Position numbers and translations under genes: made by a program
NCBI GenBank assembly: GCA_964433635.1
Contig: CAYSSG010000046.1
Coordinates: 1 to 13,985 of the forward strand
DNA length: 13,985 nt
Source: CAYSSG01 sp964433635
GTDB taxonomy: Bacteria; Atribacterota; Phoenicimicrobiia; Phoenicimicrobiales; Stramentimicrobiaceae
Reading direction: 5' to 3'
Part shown: in pieces, positions 1 to 4,866 of the stretch
How positions within the stretch are numbered: position 1 is the first letter of the stretch
Layout of the letters: every line of letters starts with the position of its first letter
The notes under the pieces: model-generated
The model's input: the letters and a program-made list of their open reading frames with translations, nothing else
Database searches by the model: none
Told to the model about the DNA's origin: nothing

Positions 1-622
1 TGATATGAAAGCCGGTGATCTGGGTGCCGCCGGGAGAGCCGTTACAGGTGATGGCGGAAGAGCCGGGGAGTCCTTCAATATGGGTCACTGTTGGTCCGTT
101 GACGCTTTGTAAGATGATCACCCTCCCTACAGGGAAGGTCAGACTTTCCGAGTAAAGGCCGTCAGAGACCTGAATGGTATCCCCGCTATTAGCGGCATTT
201 AAGGCTGCCTGGATGGTGTCATAGCCGGTGCCCTGGGTGATGTTCTGTATGGGTTGGACTGGAGGCGGAGTTACCTGGAAGGTGATGACAAAGTCCTGGC
301 TTTCTGTATATTCTCCATCGGTGACCTCCACCGTTACCGAGGTGCTCGCCTCCTGGGTGGGTGTCCAGTTGATTAGACCGCTGGACGGATCGATGGTCAT
401 ATCGGCAGGTGCGATAGACAGGGTATAGGTGAGGAGATCATCATCCGGGTCTATGGCATTGACATCATAGCTGTAGAGTACATTGATGGTGGCAGTGATG
501 ACGGGATTGGAGGTAAAGAATGGAGGGTAGTTGGTATCAGGGGGCGTGCCGTCACAGCCCCAGAGGAAGAACAGAAAAAGTAAGAACAGCAGGAAATTGC
601 GTCTACCGGATATGGTCAACAT
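1..622 (-). CDS. Beta-helix lipoprotein with Ig-like domain (3' end outside window)
   Basis: The reading frame stays open from an ATG at 620-622 to the window edge, giving about 207 residues with the C-terminus missing. An AAGGAGG ribosome-binding site (628-634) lies five bases before the ATG and fixes the start. Residues 1-23 form a lipoprotein signal: RR at 7-8, a Leu/Phe-rich core, and the lipobox LWGC with Cys23, followed by Asp at +2. Residues ~33-117 look like a cadherin/He_PIG-type Ig fold (VNAIDPDDDLLTYTLS, then GLINWTPT). From ~138 (TIQAALNAANSGDTI) the sequence matches the start of a right-handed parallel beta-helix of the DUF1565/NosD type. It is a surface or periplasmic lipoprotein of unknown ligand, related in architecture to the lipoprotein at 1190-2611. 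It is the first gene after a tandem glycine riboswitch with terminator, so its expression may depend on glycine, which is unexpected for this class. Confidence 0.85.
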   Translation of the reverse strand, partial: MLTISGRRNFLLFLLFLFFLWGCDGTPPDTNYPPFFTSNPVITATINVLYSYDVNAIDPDDDLLTYTLSIAPADMTIDPSSGLINWTPTQEASTSVTVEVTDGEYTESQDFVITFQVTPPPVQPIQNITQGTGYDTIQAALNAANSGDTIQVSDGLYSESLTFPVGRVIILQSVNGPTVTHIEGLPGSSAITCNGSPGGTQITGFHI

Positions 623-685
623 AGAGACCTCCTTCGTTAATCCACCATAGGCTGGTGTGAGTAATAGCAAAGAATCCTAAGCCAT

Positions 686-728
686 AAAAAAAAGACAGGG
701 CAAGATAGACTATCTCACTCTGTCTTTT
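686..728 (-). terminator. Intrinsic terminator of the glycine riboswitch
   Basis: On the minus strand AAAAGACAG (720-728) pairs with CTGTCTTTT (690-698), with a second inner stem GAGATA/TATCTT, and the hairpin runs into eight T's (686-693). The 5' arm is the conserved 3' end of the second glycine aptamer, so aptamer folding and terminator formation exclude each other. This is the same layout as the Bacillus subtilis gcvT leader, where glycine binding allows read-through. The stem ends about 50 bp before the ribosome-binding site of the downstream lipoprotein gene. Confidence 0.88.
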
Positions 729-950
729 GAACCTGAAAGATTCTTCCGGAGGGATTAGGAAAAATACGCTGAGCCAATCCTGGTAGACCTGCCTAAGGCC
801 TGGGGAATTGCCTCTTCGGTGCTTTTCTAGCCAAAAGCTCTCCAGAGTCCTGTCGGATAACAGTCTCTTGTGCCTGAAAGTTTCGATACCGTCTTGGGGT
901 ATCTTTCCTCTTGGGCGCTCTCTCATGGGAAGAGAAAGACTCTCCTGTTA
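720..950 (-). promoter_or_regulatory. Tandem glycine riboswitch (gcvT-type, two aptamers)
   Basis: Read on the minus strand, aptamer 1 starts with GGAGAGT (939-945). It has the core GCGCCCAAGAGGAAAG (903-918), GAAACTTTCAGGCACAAGAG (865-884) and the closing CTCTGGAGAG (838-847). Aptamer 2 has GCACCGAAGAGGCAA (808-822) and GAATCTTTCAGGTTCAAAAG (724-743). These are the family hallmarks (GCGCCGAAGGGGCAA, CTCTCAGGCAAAAGGAC, CTCTGGAGAG) in the right order twice, with the usual short linker, followed directly by an intrinsic terminator. A 107-codon open frame over the same bases (603-926, minus strand) is a by-product of the RNA. The downstream gene is a beta-helix lipoprotein rather than a glycine cleavage or transport gene. 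Confidence 0.92.
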
Positions 951-1034
951 TCTTCCTACAGGTTACCAAATTCAGTTGTCACAGTACAGGATGATGAAAC
1001 ACCATGACAAACAGATAAGGGTTTATTATTCCAT

Positions 1035-1063
1035 AGTATAAATCCTGGATCATCAAATGTCCA
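1035..1063 (-). promoter_or_regulatory. Predicted sigma-70 promoter for the glycine riboswitch leader
   Basis: On the minus strand a -35 TGGACA (1058-1063) and a -10 TATACT (1035-1040) each match 5 of 6 consensus bases and are spaced exactly 17 bp. Transcription would start near 1028, about 80 nt before the first aptamer. No clear terminator separates it from the lipoprotein gene ending at 1190, so some read-through from that gene is possible. Positions 951-1189 otherwise show no gene. Confidence 0.55.
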
Positions 1064-1189
1064 TCTTTTTTTACAGAAGATGAAACGGAAAGCCTTTCAT
1101 TTGGCTCCCCTAATAACTTCCAGTTGGAACCAAATTGTAGATGAATCACAGTATGTTGACAAATCAAGATTCGTAATTCAGGCAATCTT

Positions 1190-2611
1190 TCAACGGCATA
1201 CAGTATAAATATCGTTAAAATTGGCGAAATTCGAACCAAAAAAACGATCAGGTTTGCCCTGATCAGGTACGTTGCTGCAGATGGTATTATACCATTCATA
1301 AACAAAAGTATTAGAAGCCCCGATTTCAACCAAAAAAGGATCTACGCTGTCATCATCTAAATACATCCCGCCGCCAGCCTCATCTTCAGAAGTATTTGCC
1401 CGGTTTTCACGAATGGTGTTAGATTGTATGGTCACTTCATTACTGCCACTGATGCTTCTGATATAGATTCCGCCGCCCTTTAGACCGGTACCATTTGCGC
1501 TGATGAGACTGTCACGGATTGCTACTGAACTGCTTTCTATATACATTCCACCACCATAACTATTGGCAGCATTGTCCCGGATGGTACTATCATTGATGCT
1601 TAGACCACTGTCACTCATATAAATCCCGCCGCCACTCACAACTGCCTCATTATCACGAATAATGCAATCTTTAATTTTACCGTAGCCGTTTATGATATGA
1701 ATCCCGCCGCCATAATCATCCCTTCCGTATTGGATGGTAAGCCCTTCCAGCCATCCATGACCGCCATTGATCGTTACTACCGAGTCAAGTCCTCTTCCAT
1801 CGATGATGAAATCGGCAGGGTCGTCACCGTCAGCTGCTACTGCGATATAGAAATCATCCCTGAAAACGATGTTTTCATAGTAGATTCCCGGTAATACTTT
1901 GATGATGACCGCACCTATTCTGGGATCCAAAACTGCATCATCGATGGCTGCCTGGATGGTGGGGTAGTACACTTCGGTATAATAGTTCCATACCGGAAGC
2001 TTCATGGTAACGGTGACTGTCTCAGTGACTGAGCCGGCGCTGTTGATGGCAGTAAGGATATAATCGGTATCTTCATCAGGGGAGACAGTTGTTGAATCGG
2101 ATAAGGCGACTGCTTCACCCCCTGCACTGGAGAGGCTGCTGTGCTCCAAAGATACAGTGGTGGCACCGGTAGTCACCCAGGTTAGGGTAATACTGTCTCC
2201 TTCAGTGATACTTGTGGCGCTGGCAGTAAAAGATTCAATGGTCGGAAAACCGGTCGTATCTTCTGTAACGGTGATGGTGATACTGCTCGAGTCAGAGCCG
2301 CTACTGCTAGTTGCAGTAATCGTGTAGGTGGTTGTTTCAGACGGGGAGACAGTTTTTGAACCGGTTGGATCGACAGTCCCGGTGCTCCCGCTTGATTCGG
2401 ACTCCTGCCCCAAATAAACCGTGGTGGCACCGGTGGTCACCCAGTTTAAAGTCACACTTTCTCCTTCGGTGATGCTGGTAGAGCCGGCAGTAAAGGAGTT
2501 GATTACAGGACCCGATGGAGTTACCCCATCACATCCAAATAAAAAACTTAAGATGATAATAATGAAAAAGGCTGTAAATAACTTCATATTTTTGGGGAAT
2601 ATTCCTTTCAC
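1190..2611 (-). CDS. Lipoprotein with two tandem Ig-like modules and a beta-helix
   Basis: This is a secreted lipoprotein of about 473 residues. The frame extends up to an ATG at 2644, but no ribosome-binding site precedes it. A GTG at 2609-2611 has AAGAGG eight bases upstream, and an ATG at 2587 is a third option; I chose the GTG. From that start the signal ends in a lipobox LFGC with Cys27, followed by Asp. Two near-identical 88-residue modules (SITEGESVTLNWVTTGATTV and SITEGDSITLTWVTTGATTV) span ~35-121 and ~122-203. TIQAAIDDA (~218) then opens a right-handed parallel beta-helix with repeated GGGIH/GGGIY/GGGMY turns to ~410. The C-terminal NTICSNVPDQ resembles endings seen in beta-helix proteins. 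The ligand is unknown; adhesion or polysaccharide binding is inferred from fold only. It is monocistronic from its own promoter. Confidence 0.85.
   Translation of the reverse strand: MKGIFPKNMKLFTAFFIIIILSFLFGCDGVTPSGPVINSFTAGSTSITEGESVTLNWVTTGATTVYLGQESESSGSTGTVDPTGSKTVSPSETTTYTITATSSSGSDSSSITITVTEDTTGFPTIESFTASATSITEGDSITLTWVTTGATTVSLEHSSLSSAGGEAVALSDSTTVSPDEDTDYILTAINSAGSVTETVTVTMKLPVWNYYTEVYYPTIQAAIDDAVLDPRIGAVIIKVLPGIYYENIVFRDDFYIAVAADGDDPADFIIDGRGLDSVVTINGGHGWLEGLTIQYGRDDYGGGIHIINGYGKIKDCIIRDNEAVVSGGGIYMSDSGLSINDSTIRDNAANSYGGGMYIESSSVAIRDSLISANGTGLKGGGIYIRSISGSNEVTIQSNTIRENRANTSEDEAGGGMYLDDDSVDPFLVEIGASNTFVYEWYNTICSNVPDQGKPDRFFGSNFANFNDIYTVCR
2157..2444 (-). repeat. Direct repeat encoding the duplicated Ig-like module
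   Basis: A 24-base segment occurs at 2421-2444 and again at 2157-2180 with one mismatch, exactly 264 bp (88 codons) apart. It codes for WVTTGATTV in both modules. The rest of the module is conserved at protein level but more diverged in DNA, which suggests an old duplication with the core strand held constant by selection or gene conversion. Confidence 0.75.
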
Positions 2612-2745
2612 TTCAGATACCTCTTTTCTAACTGGATGGATCATTCAAAAGAAATAAATGACTACTTTCTCCCCAGGCAGGCACAATGGTCATATTATTG
2701 TAAGGGAAGGATTGTTGTATAGTACAGGGAATGCAGGTTGATATC

Positions 2746-2774
2746 ATTATACAGCGACCCTGTTGGGTTGACAA
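2746..2774 (-). promoter_or_regulatory. Strong predicted promoter of the Ig/beta-helix lipoprotein
   Basis: On the minus strand a -35 TTGTCA (2769-2774; 5 of 6) and a perfect -10 TATAAT (2746-2751), preceded by TG, are separated by 17 bp. The start of transcription is predicted near 2739, giving a 5' leader of roughly 130 nt to the GTG at 2611. In the gap 2612-2934 I see only this promoter and the terminator of the neighbouring gene. Confidence 0.7.
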
Positions 2775-2807
2775 TCATCAAATTTATTCCTGGTGATCAA
2801 TAGTGTG

Positions 2808-2851
2808 AAAAACCATAGGCAGAACCTCCGTGAAGCAGGTTCTGCCTATGG
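2808..2851 (-). terminator. Intrinsic terminator of the SnoaL-like gene
   Basis: CCATAGGCAGAACCT (2813-2827) and AGGTTCTGCCTATGG (2837-2851) form a perfect 15-bp stem with a 9-base loop. On the minus strand the stem is followed by TTTTT (2808-2812). It lies 84 bp beyond the stop codon of the gene at 2935-3378 and insulates the promoter at 2746-2774. Confidence 0.85.
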
Positions 2852-2934
2852 AACGATCGAAAATTTCAGATTGATATTTAAAGATAAATTAGCTTGAAAT
2901 AAGATTTAAATCAGGTCCTTCCCCATTATTCTTT

Positions 2935-3378
2935 TCAGACAGGCAAGCCCTTTCCCATCTGCTTAATTATGGAATTGACGGCCGTCTGGGCAATCTTACC
3001 CTTGGCTAGCTGTTTGGCCTGAGATAAGCGGTCATAGGCAGTTCTAAGATGCTGAATCTTGTCTTTTTTGGCTTCGTAAGTACAGTAGCCCAGGACCTGA
3101 TATTTCATCCCTTCATGACTGCCCTCAAAGAGATGCTCGGCTATAGCCTTATTCTCTTCGGCTATGATATCAGCTCCTGAGGGGACAATCTTTTGATCCG
3201 GAGTCATCTCAAATCCCCACTTCAAGAACTTCCTGATCGCCTCCTTACCTCTAAATTCACCATAGGGATGAACCCAATCAGCATCCTCTGCTAAGTAAGA
3301 GAGGAGTTTTTCCAGCTCCTTATTATTGAATGCCTCCCTGAAGTTACGCATCAGTTTAATCAATTCTTCTTTAGACAT
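2935..3378 (-). CDS. SnoaL/NTF2-like fold protein
   Basis: This is a 147-residue cytoplasmic protein without signal peptide or membrane segment. The N-terminal part (FREAFNNKELEKLLSYLAED, then DWVHPYGEFRGKEAIRKFL, ~13-52) is the typical opening of SnoaL-like/NTF2-superfamily proteins, and a central YDRLSQAKQLAKG matches the family's C-terminal strand signature. Members include ketosteroid isomerase-like enzymes and many uncharacterised small proteins; the ligand cannot be told here. The ATG at 3376-3378 is preferred because GGGAGG (3387-3392) lies eight bases upstream. An in-frame GTG at 3387 would overlap that site. The gene stands alone, with its own terminator. Upstream is a structured leader containing a possible c-di-GMP-I-like motif (3417-3500), and a hairpin places the ribosome-binding site in its loop (3377-3404). 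Confidence 0.82.
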   Translation of the reverse strand: MSKEELIKLMRNFREAFNNKELEKLLSYLAEDADWVHPYGEFRGKEAIRKFLKWGFEMTPDQKIVPSGADIIAEENKAIAEHLFEGSHEGMKYQVLGYCTYEAKKDKIQHLRTAYDRLSQAKQLAKGKIAQTAVNSIIKQMGKGLPV

Positions 3379-3416
3379 ATCCCTCACCTCCCTGATAAGG
3401 ATATTTAGCTATTATT

Positions 3417-3500
3417 GCGTCAGCTACGTTGTTTGTAATCCGACTTAAACATTAACTTTGCATCCCACCGTTACCGATGGTTAACCTTTCCCGGCTTAGA
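3417..3500 (-). promoter_or_regulatory. Candidate riboswitch resembling the c-di-GMP-I (GEMM) aptamer
   Basis: On the minus strand AACC is followed by a 6-bp stem CCATCG/CGGTGG capped by a GTAA (GNRA) tetraloop (3465-3480), then GGGATGCAAAG (3456-3466). GEMM aptamers have AAACC, a GNRA-capped stem, then GGGACGCAAAGCC. A second hairpin TGTTT/AAACA (3430-3451) and GTAGCTGAC (3419-3427) follow, where GEMM has its second helix and GTAGCCGGG. One core base differs (GATGCAAA instead of GACGCAAA) and the closing pairs next to it are poor, so this may be a divergent, degenerate or different-ligand member. It ends about 25 bp before the ribosome-binding site of the SnoaL-like gene. Confidence 0.42.
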
Positions 3501-3564
3501 GCTTCTTTTCTCGATAGAGATACCTCCTTAAATTAAATTTACAATGCTCTCAGGGGACTGCTTT

Positions 3565-3595
3565 AAAAAACAAAAAACACCCAGATGAGGGTGTT
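3565..3595 (-). terminator. Intrinsic terminator or attenuator upstream of the SnoaL-like gene
   Basis: AACACCC/GGGTGTT (3576-3582 with 3589-3595) forms a 7-bp stem with a 6-base loop. On the minus strand it is followed by T6-G-T6 (3565-3577). It ends transcripts starting from the promoter at 3818-3844, or acts as an attenuator for the gene at 2935-3378. Confidence 0.72.
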
Positions 3596-3811
3596 GACAT
3601 TCATTTTCACTTATCCAATTAAAAACAAAACAAATAAGTATTTCCATTGTTTTGATATTCTATAGAGAGTGAAACGATTGTATTACAGATATGCTACAGA
3701 GATTGAGGAATGATAGGAAAGAAGGGTGTATGGTTTTAAAACGGGTTGAATACCTCTACAAAGATGAATATCTACCTCCTAATTTTCAGACATCCTGAAC
3801 CGCACTTATTA
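3565..3811 (-). ncRNA. Putative short transcript or attenuated leader with no clear gene
   Basis: A near-consensus promoter (3818-3844) and an intrinsic terminator (3565-3595) face the same way and bracket about 245 nt without a credible gene. Within it are AGGAGG (3774-3779) without a start codon at a suitable distance, a 4-codon ATG frame, and a 39-codon frame (3528-3647) that runs through the terminator. It could be a small RNA, or the attenuated 5' leader of the SnoaL-like gene. I recognise no known RNA family in it. Confidence 0.3.
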
Positions 3812-3817
3812 TTTGTC

Positions 3818-3844
3818 ATTATAGCACTTTTTAGTAACTGTCAA
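3818..3844 (-). promoter_or_regulatory. Near-consensus promoter with short spacer
   Basis: On the minus strand a perfect -35 TTGACA (3839-3844) and a perfect -10 TATAAT (3818-3823) are separated by 15 bp, shorter than the ideal 17. Transcription would begin near 3811 and meet the terminator at 3565-3595 after about 215 nt. It lies about 70 bp outside the left inverted repeat of the transposase element. Confidence 0.55.
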
Positions 3845-3912
3845 ATACTTTTTCACATGCTTCATCAACATCAGTAAAAACATATCAAAAATGTTATATC
3901 AGCAAAAAGTAA

Positions 3913-3933
3913 TGGGGTCAGGTCTTGAATTAT
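3913..3933 (+). repeat. Left inverted repeat of the transposase element
   Basis: The sequence after the first T is GGGGTCAGGTCTTGAATTAT (3914-3933). It is the exact reverse complement of 4811-4831 over 21 bp. Its last base is shared with the transposase stop codon (TGA on the minus strand, 3933-3935). Confidence 0.9.
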
Positions 3934-4784
3934 CAGTTCCCTTCTCCATTTTCGACTTTTTTTATTATCTTACTGATGGTCGTATAGTGCAAGTCAAGAT
4001 AGGTGGCAATCTCTTTTAAGGTATAGCCATATTTTTGATTGGCCTGGCATATCTTCCTCTCTCTGGTATGATTCGTCTGAAAGATTTCTTCCAAGGATGG
4101 CCTTGCGGCATGGAGCTGTTTCTTGGGAATTTCTGTGAAATCTCCTTTTTGTGCGATGAATTGTTCCATCTTGGCGAGAAAAGACTCTGAACCAAGAAAG
4201 ATCTGCCCTTTGACCTTTCTTAATGGTGATTCTGTATGAATGCCGGAGAGAACAAAATTTTGATAAGATATTCTGGCAGTTTTTTGATCCGGTCCAAACT
4301 GTAAGAGGATCCAGTCAGGGAAAAGACAGTGAATTTTTTTAGTAATACCAATAGCTTGAGGATATGAACTATAGGGCCAGTCTTTGGGGTCTTCTACTAA
4401 ATGGGCTCTTAGGGGATTCAGGGCAATGTAACGGGAAAGCTCTAAGAGGTAGTTCTCCTTTTCTATGAGGATGGATTTAAATCTTCCCTGGAAGAGATGT
4501 CCTACCCTCTGGCATCTTTGATTGAAATGCTGGGTATAGGTGCCATTAAGCTGTCTGATTCCCCGGGAGAGATTTCCTTCCGGGGTTTCTAAAAGCAGGT
4601 GGTAGTGATTGGGCATCAGGCAGTAGGAATGCAAGATAAGGTGATAGCGCTTGGTAACGCGGCAGAGCATGGTAAGAAAATCATTAAAATCGTCTTTATT
4701 GAGAAAGATATTCTGTTTGGCATTTCCCCGGGCAGTGATATGGTAGAGGGCTCCGGGGAATTGGATACGCAGTGGTCTGGCCAT
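3933..4784 (-). CDS. REP-associated (RAYT/IS200-like) Y1 transposase
   Basis: A 283-residue single-strand DNA transposase of the Y1_Tnp/HUH family. It would nick and rejoin DNA through one tyrosine at hairpin or repeat ends. The N-terminus MARPLRIQFPGALYHITARG is the family signature. The metal-binding HUH motif is H60-Y61-H62 (MPNHYHLLLE), GHLFQGRFKS follows at 95-104, and the likely catalytic tyrosine is Y119 in ELSRYIALNPLRA, so the gene appears intact. The C-terminal ~30 residues (YTLKEIATYLDLHYTTISKI) form a helix-turn-helix like that of DnaA-type domains, common in this longer subgroup. No ribosome-binding site precedes the ATG at 4784. A predicted promoter ends six bases upstream, so the mRNA may be leaderless. 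Confidence 0.92.
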   Translation of the reverse strand: MARPLRIQFPGALYHITARGNAKQNIFLNKDDFNDFLTMLCRVTKRYHLILHSYCLMPNHYHLLLETPEGNLSRGIRQLNGTYTQHFNQRCQRVGHLFQGRFKSILIEKENYLLELSRYIALNPLRAHLVEDPKDWPYSSYPQAIGITKKIHCLFPDWILLQFGPDQKTARISYQNFVLSGIHTESPLRKVKGQIFLGSESFLAKMEQFIAQKGDFTEIPKKQLHAARPSLEEIFQTNHTRERKICQANQKYGYTLKEIATYLDLHYTTISKIIKKVENGEGN

Positions 4785-4790
4785 GAGAAC

Positions 4791-4819
4791 AATATAACAC
4801 TTTAAAACTTATAATTCAA
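4791..4819 (-). promoter_or_regulatory. Transposase promoter with -35 inside the inverted repeat
   Basis: On the minus strand a -35 TTGAAT (4814-4819, within the right repeat) and a -10 TATATT (4791-4796; 5 of 6) are spaced 17 bp. The -10 ends six bases before the ATG, which puts the transcription start at about the first base of the start codon. This agrees with the absence of a Shine-Dalgarno sequence. Confidence 0.45.
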
Positions 4820-4831
4820 GACCTGACCCCA
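4811..4831 (-). repeat. Right inverted repeat of the transposase element
   Basis: ATAATTCAAGACCTGACCCC (4811-4830) plus the next A is the perfect reverse complement of 3913-3933. It also supplies the predicted -35 box of the transposase gene. Confidence 0.9.
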
Positions 4832-4866
4832 AAATATGGATGGAGTGAAAAGAATAGTAACGAAGA

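Larger units (their letters stand above)
3913..4831. mobile_element. REP-type Y1/HUH transposase element with perfect inverted ends
   Basis: The 919-bp element consists of one transposase gene between perfect 21-bp inverted repeats (3913-3933 and 4811-4831). The stop codon touches the left repeat and the -35 box of the gene is inside the right repeat, so the repeats belong to the unit. No target duplication is visible, as expected for single-strand HUH transposition. It lies 35 bp downstream of the sugar operon and may have separated that operon from its original terminator. Confidence 0.75.

Noticed and set aside
603..926. 107-codon minus-strand open frame over the riboswitch
   Set aside because: It lies inside conserved glycine aptamer bases and the terminator, has no ribosome-binding site, and runs past the start of the lipoprotein gene in another frame.
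979..1329. 116-codon minus-strand frame overlapping the end of the Ig/beta-helix lipoprotein
   Set aside because: The lipoprotein ends naturally at 1190. The overlapping frame has no ribosome-binding site or family resemblance and covers the predicted promoter at 1035-1063.
3417..3500. T-box or cobalamin riboswitch as an identity for the structured leader
   Set aside because: The T-box specifier and antiterminator sequence and the cobalamin box are both absent. The GEMM-type core is the only partial match.
3528..3647. 39-codon minus-strand frame with its stop overlapping AAGGAGG
   Set aside because: It has no ribosome-binding site, is composed largely of the terminator and T-rich sequence, and resembles no known protein.
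3736..3746. GTTTTAAAAC as a CRISPR repeat fragment
   Set aside because: It occurs once, with no spaced copies or cas genes nearby. No CRISPR array is present in the window.
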